Below, piece after piece: positions 38,001 through 50,000 of a stretch of 64,000 nt of DNA (position 1 is its first letter; every line of letters begins with the position of its first letter). The notes under the pieces are model-generated. The model had not been told where the DNA came from. It saw only the letters and a program-made list of their open reading frames with translations, and made no database searches. This DNA comes from Onchidella celtica (taxonomy: Eukaryota > Mollusca > Gastropoda > Systellommatophora > Onchidiidae), in NCBI GenBank assembly GCA_963931925.1, contig OZ007570.1:404501-468500 (forward strand), written 5' to 3'. Position numbers and translations under genes: made by a program.

Positions 38001-41000
38001 CGCCCGCATGCGCCAAGTCTACCCAGTTCGCGAAATACTCCGTTAGTCTCGCGACGAAGGCAGCAAAGTCCTCCCTGGTATCCGCACGTGCTCGCCTAAA
38101 CTGCTCCCGGAAATATTCCTCGGTACGCGCAAATCAGCGAAGCAGCAAAGCCTTCAGCTTATCGTAATCTTGCACGTCTTCGCGCTGTAGCTCTTTAAAG
38201 TAGGTTAACGCTCGCCCCTGCAACAGCGACGCCAGGTACGTGGCCCATAATTCCTTATTTTCCCCCCATTGCAATTGTGCGTTCAGTTCGAACCTGTAAA
38301 GGAAGGCGTCTATGTCGTCCTTCCGGTCGTCGAACGTAGGGAGCTTAATCCTAACGCCACCTTTATTGTGTACCTGCCGCTCAACTGTTTCTGTTGGCGC
38401 ATTCTTTTTGATTTCCAACTCGGCGATCTTTACTTGCGCCTCTATCTCCTTTAACTTTATCTCCCGTTCTTGAGCTTCTATCTCCCTTAACTTTAACTCC
38501 CTCTCCTGCTCCCGTTCCTTAGCCTCCCTTTCTTGTTGCTGAGCCTCTTTTTCTCGCTCTCTATCCTTAGCACGCTCATCGCGCAAATCCGCCTGCTGTT
38601 CTTTAATCCAGCCGCGTAGCTCCTCTCCCTCCAGGCCAAGTTCCTTACCCAACTTCATTAGTTGTTGGAGTTCCGCCATTTCACAGATTTATGGTTATGG
38701 TATGTATTAAAAAAACGGCTAACATGTCGGTATGATAACTAACGACACGACCAGAGACCTGAGATCACACCAGATATAACAATACCCAATTGTCTCAAAT
38801 ACAATTCAGAAATTTACCTACTTCCTAACTAATTCTATATTCATACAATGTATAGCACTATTAATAATAAAAAAGAGTAGAAAAGACAAGAATAAGGAAA
38901 TTCAGTAGAAGGACCACAAGTACGTCAAGGACAACGAACCAGACTAGGACAAAGCTTCTAAAAAAAAAACTATAATGGAAAAAAATGCAACCTAACTACG
39001 CCGATTACACTACAAGGTACGAACAAGAACAGAGTCTGAAAAAAAAGAACGTATCTACAAAAAGGTAAGAGAGGGACAAGAGAGACGTCTTCCTAAAACA
39101 ACGAGGAAGATGGAACGGCACAATCTAAACAAAAATACAGGTCCCTACAGAACTGTTCACTGTGATGAGCGTGGTTCCTAGATTAGCCCACCTCCCGAAG
39201 AGGACAAACTACGCTCACCACAGCAAACCCGCGCCACCGCCCGTACAATCAATTACAACGAAAACAGCAAAAACAGAGAAAAAGACAGATTAAAGGAACA
39301 GCCCACAATCCAGGGCACAAAAATTTTGACTTTTACTTAACTTTCAATCAGCGTTTTATTTAACTTGACGTATGCCGGAGCTCTGGCTGCTTGTCTTCTC
39401 TACAGGCTGACACGCACACTCTGCAGAAATTTAAGTACACATTAATACATATTCATCAAAATACATGCATCAATACATATTATTATTCATAAACATACCT
39501 AAATCATATCATGATGAAATTTCCATTCATCCCACGAACAAGGACAACAGCACGAATTCCTAGCACAACAGAAAAACAACTAGATATAACGAATACACAA
39601 TGTCAAAATGACCACAGGTAAACAGGACGAGCCCCCAGTGTCACAAATCCCAGACTGGGAGATGTAATAAGTTATGACAGGACAACAATCACGAACAAAC
39701 AAGTTAACACTTAACAGAACAATCCATCAGACTCACACATTTATTAAACATAATTATACAGATAATAGCGCAATTACATACATTATATTATTGAAATCAA
39801 CTGCCGTACAACGGCCTTATTCTCACACACACTCTCCCTCGGATCCACAATCCGGTAGTTACTCCTAAAGGCACTTCGGCCTCAGCCTCTCCCCTCAGGG
39901 TCTTAATAGCACATTAATAATTTACTGGCACCGCAGTCTCTCAATATCACCTTCCTATTGTCATACACCTTAGCATTCCCCTAGCACCTCAGCAGGGCAA
40001 TAACACATTATCATTTCAATAGACATTATCATTTCAATAGTACATTCTCCCCTCAACATGGCAATAGTGCATTATCACATTCACGCTCATATCTACGTCC
40101 CTGTCCGTGGCCTGACTGCCACGACTTTATGTGCCTCTACTGTCCTGCACTGACAGCCTCACTTCTGGCCTACGTGTGGCCTCCGGCCCTATGCTGGCCT
40201 ATCCCCTGTGCTCATTGAGGTGGCTCTGCGGCCCGTCCTCGACACCTACAAGAATAACATTACATTGGTATAATACCCTACCATTTCTATTCACTCCACC
40301 TCTCCTTACAACCCATGAAGCGTACACACACTAGTTCACCTTTCACTCACCACACATCTTACGGTAACACACCTCCATCGGAGTACACACTACTCACTCG
40401 CGCTACAAATCCATGAACTCACTTTCATCTATCGCTCATGGCGCACATTGCTATATCCAATATCAAGGACTTCCACATTCCTCACATATACTTATTTACA
40501 TCATGGTAATAGACGAATATAATATAATACATCAATCATAATAATCAATCAACGTTCTACATACCAGTCATCACTGGAAAGACTCTCTCACTAGTCTTCT
40601 CGACTGCTCCCCTTATGTCTGCCCGATGGGCTCTTATTCACAGGTCCGTTCCGTAGGACCTTCTAACTTGCAGTGATAGTAATACAGCGCTTTCGCCTCA
40701 TTCAGACCCCCCCCACTACTCACGACAGCACGCTTATCTTACTTGTCTACCGTGAGCCATTCTTACTCTACACCCGCTCTGTAGCAATCCCCTTAATTGC
40801 ACTCACTCCACTCGTGTCACTATCCATCAAATGATGCTCTTCAATTATTAGCCTAACTGATACTGCTGTCAAACATTCATGATCATGATCTATCCTTACA
40901 GTTCCTCTCTGTTAACAAAGTGTCAACAAACATCAGCTGTTCACGTGTTTGACTGACACAACCAAATCTGCCAGTTTAGGCAATAAATGCTACCCCTCTA

Positions 41001-44000
41001 GGAATCATCCTTTTCTTCCTTTGTTCATGACTTTGTAGTCTCCCATTTTTTCATTCAATAAATCCTTAAAAAACATTCTTAAAATAGGCAACTTTGTCAG
41101 CTAATGTCACTGGTCCCTTATAGGCAACTTTGTCAGCTAATGTCACTGGTCCCTTATAGGCAACTTTGTCAGCTAATGTCACTGGTCCCTTATAGGCAAC
41201 TTTGTCAGCTAATGTCACTGGTCCCTTATAGGCAACTTTGTCAGCTAATGTCACTGGTCCCTTATAGGCAACTTTGTCAGCTAATGTCACTGGTCCCTTG
41301 CAAATCCTAAATGTCTTCCCACCATTAGCAGCGGTTGATGGCATTGAGAGAATTAAACAGCATCCATTGTGTGTGCCTCAGTAACATTTCATACGTAGGC
41401 CTACATGCATTTTGACATAATGTTGATGACATTGACTGACAATTTCCATCAGTGCAAACATATTTATCTGTGAAAAAAACATCTGTATTTAGTTAAAAAA
41501 AAGGCCAAAATTTTGCAGGAAGTGTGGCAACTGGCAAATGTTTCAGGGCTGGCCCTGTTTTAGTCTTTGTTTAATTTCCAGTTTCCAGTGACCAAAAGAA
41601 GAAACTTTTACTGTTTTAGTTGTACAAAAATTGTCACCCAGATAGAAAAATTGTGCACATTTCATTCTATAAAAATATGTTGTAAAAGTGATCTATATTT
41701 ATATTGGTATGTAAAGTCTTTTTCTGTGAGATGGCAGAGTGAAAGGCAGTGATGTTTTTACATGTGCATGTGTCTGTGGTTACTGAAGGATGCAGAATGT
41801 GATGAACATTAGCCATTTGTGTGTTGTTGTTTTGTTTGGTCTGTAAGGATGAATTCTTTGGTTTTGTAAAAATGAGCCTTCCTGTTTTGTAAGAATGAAT
41901 TTTTGGATATGTAAGAATGTTAAATTGTGACTATTGTTGCTGCAGATGAAAACATTTTTCACTGGCTGGCTGCCTCTGCGAGACCCCGAGTTTGGTTTAC
42001 ACACTGTGCTGGAGTGGAGGATCTTGCTTGGGGCAGACGAAAGTGTAATGATGTCACATGGTGATCAGGGCAACATGGACGTGTATCAGCGATTAATCTG
42101 GGATGTGTGGTTACCGCCGGTCAGGGCCACCATTCTGTGAGTGCACATTTGTAGATGGAAATTATTTGGGGCTCAGTCACATGTTCATTGACGGGCTCAG
42201 TCACATGTTCATTGACGGGCTCAGTCACATGTTCATTGACGGGCTCAGTCACATGTTCATTGACGGGCTCAGTCACATGTTCATTGACGGGCTCAGTCAC
42301 ATGTTCATTGACAGGCTCAGTCACATGTTCATTGACCAGTTGTTGGAACACCAACAAATTTGTTCAGGTGCTGACATTTTAATTATCATTGTTTGAGCAG
42401 GTAGTTCAAACTGATTTGTACTTTTCATCACAACTCACCAGTTATTGTCTAATCTGATGGAGTTTTTGCTTTTCTAAAAATTTTATCAAATTTTTAATTC
42501 TGGCTTCACCCTCTGCCACCTGGCAGTTGAGCTCCCTGCCCACTCGAGTTCTCTGGCAAAAGGGACACAACTGTAAACTCTGTTGACTTTAAAAATTCAT
42601 AACAATTCAGTCATTCTACAGAAATGCACCAAACTTTCTTAAAATGATAAAGGAAGGCTTGTAGAGTAATATCATGTGTTTTATGATCTACATTATATAA
42701 TTCACAAATTCTCCACCTTTTGAGATTTTGCCATCTACAGTAGCCAAATTTTTTGCGCCTAGGTTTCAGTACCATGGAGGGTTCACCGAAGTTTGGATTT
42801 TTGTTATTGGTTTTGTTAGTGGATTTATAGAAAATGCATTGTTTCATCGTGCTGTCAACAGTTCTAATTTTTTTGTCCATCTTGGCATCATTCTGTTACC
42901 GTATTGTACTAGTCATAAAAGGTAACTATATCAAGCATTCAGTTTGGTATGTAGTGTCCTGGCACACATGAGTTATGAAGCAAGACTGTAAATTCTTAAA
43001 GATAGGGAGGTCAGATTTATTCAGGGCAATGCCCGCTACATCATCTAGTTGAATAATAAGTCTGAAATTATTGGCTGTAAAAAAAAAAAGAAATCATGAT
43101 CATTTCTACCTTCATCCAAATCAGTCTGCTGAGTTTGTATCACTTTTCTCTTCCTTTATGGGTTTCATTGTCATCAACGTCATTCTGAAATATTTCTTGA
43201 TCATTGTCTCAGACTCATTTCCATCCATAGTTTGACTATTTACATCCAAATTACAAAGATTTCCATCAAATGCAGCCCCTGTAGCCTCCCTAAAAATCCT
43301 CATCAAAAGTTCATCCATTGTTTCAGTTTTCATCCATAAACATTAAAAATTCATTTAAAAAATCACAGTATTGTCTGATCAAGCTCATTCTTGTACTGGG
43401 TGCTGCCATTTTGAATGCATAATAAGCGGAAATAACTCCCTCTTCCATAGTTAAAAATAGGAGCCACAGAATGGAATTTACGAAACAATGTAAACTGCGG
43501 GCGCTATCGGGCGTTAGAGGGAAATTATTGGTGATCGCTGATGGGCGCGTTTGGGAACTACAGGTGACAGAGGGTTAAAGGCTTTGAAAGTTACGGCTTT
43601 TTCAAAAGTGAAAACACCTTGAATTTGCTCCTTTTGCAAATCACACGATAGTCCAACTTCGACCACCCATAAAATGACAATTGATTGAGTCATGGCATTG
43701 AAAGTTGTCAGTTTTCATGTCAAGGGTGTGCATATCATGCTAATATTTTTGAAGGGTACAAATAATATATATGAGAATGTCATTTTTGTTGGCAAACTTC
43801 ATCGCAAGTCAATTTTCTTGTGAATTCTTACAGGGAGACAAAAATAATGCTTTTTTTCACAAATTGAAAAGGGCGTCAACTGTGCATTCCACCAGTGATT
43901 CATCATTGAGGGTTGGACAAAGATGGCGTAATCAGGCATAGGGTGGGTCTGTAGAAACAGCTGGTGCTTCGTGCCAAAACATGCCCCATGTGTGATTTGG

Positions 44001-47000
44001 CATACGTTTACAGAATAAAGGCTGTGATTCATTTGTGCACAAGTTTGATCCTGGTCTATTAGTGTATTAGTGTTTCTGCCAGTTTGAGTTTCCTTGTCAA
44101 CGAACTTTTCAAGTAATGATTTTCAAAGCAATTTCAACTCAAAACATGATGAAAAATACATTGAATTAAACCTCATTTATTTGGCTTTCTCTGTGAGTTA
44201 TTTTCAGAACACATGCACTACATCGGTGTGATGTTCTGCGATCCTTTGTTGTGGGGGATCAAGTCGGTATGCACGGCTCTGAGCAAGCCAGCAAGACTAT
44301 GTCTTGTTCAAACAGTAAAAACACACAACTACACACATTAAACAATACGAAAAATAATATATTTAGACATAGGAAGAGTTGAACTTTTTTTTGATGTAGG
44401 ATACATGCTGTTTTACATAAAGACACGGCAGTAGTAGCCTTGTAATGTTGATCTAGAATTATGCCATAAAGGGAATTTGCCCCTTTATCCTCCCTTTAGT
44501 GGGGCAGTGTGGACCACCTAGTTTGAGGCCATCCATAAAGTATGTTCAGTTTCTTTTTCTAGGCCAATTATCACCTTTGCAGCAGAAACATTGATTCAGT
44601 GAATCCGTCTCTGAGTTTAAAGTTTGCATGAAATAACTACAAAGAATGTTAGAAATCAATTCAGGATTGCGGCCTTACTTTGAGATTTCAGCTGAAAGTT
44701 GTGCAGGTTTGAGGGCAGTTGAGTCTGTGTGTCAAGAACAGATTTAATTCATAAATGTTTCCACTGACTAAATTTTTGTGAGAGAGCAGTGAGTAATTTT
44801 TACAAACGTAATTATTGTGCGAGCCAGCATAACGTGGTCTCGTAAACAATTTGTTTTGAACAGTTTTTTTTCCTAAAAGATAGACAGAAGGTGTGGGGAA
44901 GGATAGACGGACAGCATAGGTGTGCATGACTGAGCACTTTTTATATCTCGTGTTTTGAACTAGGTTTAGTAGAGAAGGAAGGGGTGAGTAGGAATTAAAT
45001 GTTATTGAGATGTCTGTTGACGTACAGAAAATCCGTGATCCAGAGTAAAAGCTCGGGGTTTTGAACATGTTAAGAATTTATTGCTATAAAATTACATTTT
45101 ATTGTCTTGAGTGATTCGACCTTTGATGTCGACCCAAGGTCATTGCGTAGGGCTGTTACTTAAAATAACTCAGTTTGGCAGCTGAGCTAGAAGTGGTTGC
45201 ACCAATCACAATCCAGGAATTAGACGGTAAGCTGCAGATGCAGTCCAGTATTTAAGGCCATACAGAACTTAGTTCTGGGCCACATGTAGACAATCCATTT
45301 ACGAGGTGGACGGCGAGCTCTCAGCCAGATGAGAAGTCATAGAGACGCAGCGATTGAGCTGATATGTACAGTGATGGAGCATTGTCAGAAATCTACGCTC
45401 CTGAGCCCAAGCCTACTTGTTTGAGCATTAAACCCACAGCGCTAATATCAACAGCCCTCACATTGTGAGGGCCGAATGGTGAGCTAAAGATTTTAATTCC
45501 ATGCTGAATTTACAGCCACCTACACATGTAGACTGTTGACCAGTACTGCCAGACCACATGCATTTCCCGCGACCACGTGTGAACTACACCAGAGCGCGCC
45601 TGGCAGAGACGCTATATAAATATGTTTTAGTATGAAGAGAGATAGAACTTTAAACCTTACAGGATCCGTCGCCCTCGGGCGCGGATTCTTTTGAATGTAA
45701 ATTTATTGTGACTTAGATAACTTCATATTACATTGCCTTAAGTACTTCATAGTTGCTCCTCAGCTTAGCTGAGCATTTTCAGTTGCTATTGTATTCGTTA
45801 TCTATTGTATATTTTATCTTTGAATTTGTTAGATATATAAACTTTGCAGTCTGTTACTCAAATTGATTTATTTAGTTTTTAGAGTGAAAGTTGTTTAATT
45901 GTTTTTTTTTTTTTTTGTGCTCGTGTGATTGGGAAGCGGACCTCTTGATCTATATTCCCCAAAATCCCGATCCGCGACACTGTGTACAACTACAATGGAG
46001 TCTGTGTAGTGAACAAAACTGGCCCCTGGTTATTTGTGTCAAACGTGGACTGTGCAAAATACAACCTTTTCTCACCCTTTTGTGTTTGTTTTTTTTGCCA
46101 TATTCTAGCATTGCTCCAAGCTGTGGCAGCTGCTTCCATTACCATCCAGTACAGAGTTTCTGTGGGGTTTCAACTATTTTCTCACCTAGCTGAATAATTT
46201 ATGTGTTGTTTATTGTTGATTGTTGTGTCTTCCCTGACAGTAAATGGAGTGTACGTGACACGGATGCCATGACAACACTGTTGGAGACCTGGAAACCTGC
46301 CTTGCCCCCATGGGTGCTGGAGAACATCCTAGATCAGCTGGTGTTGCCTCGTCTGTTGCAAGAGGTGGAAAGCTGGAATCCACTGACAGACACCACGCCC
46401 ATTCACTGCTGGCTCCACCCATGGTTGCCATTGATGGGTAGGTCGAGTCCAGGAGAGCTTAAACACAACTAGAGAAAGATAGATCACATGTGCCAGAGCA
46501 TTAAACTAGGTCAGCCTGGTAAACAAGAATTTGGAAATAACTGTCTGTACTTTAACTCTTTCCATGCCACATTTTTGTTCAGGTCTGTGCCAGATTCATT
46601 TCCCATCCTAAAATCAAACCCACAGAGGCTTATTTAAACAGCCTATAACAATGCAATATATGGAAGAAAGGGTCATGTATTATATGTCACTGTGTTGGAA
46701 AATGGATCAGCTATGTGGATAAAGTAAGAAATTCATGAAAAAGGGACAAATAATTGTATAGGGAGGAAAGAAAGAGGAGACATTCTGAAAGGGGACATGA
46801 TTTTATTCATAATTTTTTTTGTAGTTACATCAGCCCAGAGCAGTCAGGTGTGTTGCTATCCAATTATCTCTGCATATAATTCATAGTGTATCCATTTATT
46901 GTTGTACAGGTTTTTTACTGAAGTGAAATATTTCAATTAGTTCAAAAGTAATGGCACTTTGGCACTTTTAGTGTTGCCAGTTCACACATTAAAAAATGGA

Positions 47001-50000
47001 AAACAAGCAACAACAAAGAGTTTGTGATGCATGTCTCACAGACACACACAGAAGTTGGCTATATGGAACTTGATGTAACATGTTTTAGCACACAAGTGGG
47101 ATTTGTCTGCGCAGCCTGAGCAGAAAAAACTTCTCCTTTATCTCTTTTTCTGGCTGCTGCAATACACACACTGTCTGTCATAGTCAATGAGGTGTCTGTT
47201 TTCTTGGAGATGTTCACATACTGGCTGCGTTGGCTTTTGTCCAGGTTTTGCTGCAGCAGTGGCTGGCCGCATGTGAGCTGACAAAGCGGTCAGCTGCTCA
47301 ATAAGGTTGTTCTTGAAGACCGCAAGGGGCGTAGGCTTTGAGCCGTCGGGGCGAGAGAAGGTAAAGAATATGGGTATTCACCTGGGTCACCTTGATGATC
47401 CACGTGAAGATCTTCCTCCACCATTTCACTATGGGCACCATAGTACGAGATCTTTTGATCAATCTGATCACAACCATTCATCAATTGATTGTACTCATCG
47501 ATAGGTGTTGGCTTGAGGGAAGTAGTGAATCCTTCCTGATGAGTGAGGAATGATACCTCAGTATGGGTAGTGGCAATGATGCTGGGGGGTTTTTGGCTTT
47601 CTTGTCTTGTCACAGAGCACACAGGGCATGATCTGCCTTGTCCTGCTCCTTTTCCTTTTCCTCCAGAAACTCTTGAGTCTCTGGGCAGGAACTGTATCAT
47701 GTATCAGTGTCTTCACTATCACTCTTAATGTCACCATCTTGATCAGTTGAGCTTTCATCACTTCTAGATCTAGATCTGCGATATTCCCTATCCACGAGGT
47801 CATCATCACTCTCCTGGGCCTCAGAGACAGTTGTCGCACTCTTCAGCCAATCACCTCTCTATTAGATTCTTTGCCTGAGCTGATGTGAGCCTCACAGGTC
47901 TCTTAGTGTGAGAAGAAACACCAGATAACGAAGGGGCGTTGTTATCCATTCTTGTTTACAAACACAGCTGTTCACAAGTTCGAGAAAAATACTTTACCAT
48001 CAATGAAAACTGCACTGAGGCGTCAAATTTCATCACCGGAAGGTCTTCCTAGTTTGTAGATAAACTTATTTTGATGTAAAAACTCGAAAACGAACCTTTT
48101 ACAAAACAGTATATAAGAACCTTTTACAAAACAATATAAGTCAGCGCCGATTCATCGTCGATTGGCACAGGTTGGACAGGCAGAAGCAGTGATATATTGG
48201 GGATCGGCATGGAAAAAGTTAAAGAGTGTGAGGGGTCTATTTATCGTAGTTTCTCCACAATTTGGGGTTGATTGAAACTTCAAAGCCATTGGTAAGTTGT
48301 TTCTCACAATGAAACCATACAAATGTAAATTGTTCACATCATTGACCTACTTTTAACTCTACATTGTTATTCCAAACTGATTTTTCAAAATGGAGATTCC
48401 TAAAAACAAGTTATTCATTGAATGGAAGTTTTTATTCTGAACGCTTTGGTACCAAATTTATTACCAAATCTTCAAAGTAAAGAAGTTATGTAATTTTTAA
48501 CTTTCAATAATCACACTTTATTTAGCAATTATTATATGCAAAAACCATTTTTGATGAGATGAAATTTAAGAAAGAAACTTCACAGGACACTCAATCTTTG
48601 ACAAAACAGTCTCTTTATAACAAATAACAAACCCTATTTTATAGGGAGAATTCAGACATTACAAAAAACAGTTTTTATAAGCACAAAAGTGGCTTCAGAG
48701 CAGATACAGCAAAATTTCAAAATTTGTAAAGGGAGACAAAAATCTGAAGTGTGACTGGTCAACCAGTTTAGGTGGGGTGATACACAGAGTTAATAAACTT
48801 TAGAAACAACTGATGGCAAATCATATGATGAATTTATAACAGTTTATTTACTTTTCTCAAAACGGAAAATTTGATATGCTGATATATTAACTCACTTGCG
48901 ACGGATCCGCCATGGACTTCTTATTTCTTTCCTGCTCTCTCTAACCCGCCAACAACTGGCGGATTCATCTTATACGGAACTAGAGCCATTTATCTTGCTT
49001 CCTGCGAAGTTTCAACGAGATCAGGTGATAACTTTTTAAGTTACAGCTGATAAGGGGAAGTCACTGTCATCGACAAAAACAGCTGATCAGTGTAAACAAA
49101 TACCAGACCAGTGCATAATGATGACATCCAGTAAACGGCATCCACAACCAAATATGTTTGAACTTTTTGATGAAAACAGTGATTTCAGTGATGTTAGTGA
49201 TGATCAGGACCCACACTTTCTGCCAGGGCCTGACGAAAGTGATTTCAGGTCAACCTTGTTTCTCCGAAAATTTCCCGGGAAGTCAAAATTTGGGTCATTT
49301 TCAATAAATCACACACAAAAAAAAAGTTATCACTATATCAGCCTAGAGTACTTCTGTTTGTTTTATAACATTGTGCATTGTCTTAAGTTTTCTGTGTTAA
49401 AAGATCACGGCAGTTGGGTGATTATGAAATGCTTGGTGATTTTTGGAAAAAACCTGAAAACGCCAGTCTCCAGCATATGTAAAATCTGCGAAGGCCCAGT
49501 CTCCAGTGAGTTAATGCTCACCCTGCGCGCGACGCCCTAAAGCCCGCTGTCGGTCAGTGACCTTACTCACGGAGAATCTTATTTGCGGTCACTGACCCTT
49601 GCCGAAGTACGATGACCACACTATCGCTGTTACGAATGGAATTTACTTGATATCATTGATGGTGTTATAATGTTGTGTATGTGTTTGTTCGACTGCATAT
49701 TTCTAATTGAGAGGTATTAAGTTTAACCCTAACTTCCATATCATGCCAATTACTAAGAAACAAAATGGGTTAAATTCAACAATAGGGCCTGCAGGGCCAC
49801 ATTTTATTTACGTAAAGTTTACTAACAATTTCGACTAGAGATATATAGTAATGATAAATATCAGCAGCATCAATTTCATACTCAAAAAATACGTCATTAC
49901 AAGTCTAGCTCTAGGGTTTCCTATAAAATCATTTAACTTCTGTTCTCGCTACTTATCTAAATAATAATTATATATCTCTAAAATCTGGTCTGCTTATTGT

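Larger units (their letters stand above)
33719..40819 (-). mobile_element. LTR retrotransposon, Ty3/gypsy, Gmr1-like domain order (fossil)
   Basis: A 7.1-kb element antisense to TFIP11 in intron 8. Two 1181-base LTRs start TGTCAC and differ at about three positions, so insertion was recent. A CTATC duplication flanks it. Reading on the minus strand: gag with a charged coiled-coil-like N-terminal part, then a SCAN-like segment, two CCHC knuckles, an aspartic protease, integrase zinc-binding region and GPY/F-type C-terminal module, reverse transcriptase, and RNase H before the 3' LTR. Integrase before reverse transcriptase is unusual for Ty3/gypsy and is the mark of the Gmr1 group. The gag and pol parts are not all intact: it is broken, with roughly three breaks. 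A stretch complementary to a tRNA-Pro end lies beside the 5' LTR. Confidence 0.93.

Noticed and set aside
46203-46472. Single-exon reading with its own ATG around 46203
   Set aside because: The conserved part begins exactly at the acceptor 46241 and joins exon 9 in phase; the upstream ATG lies in the intron.
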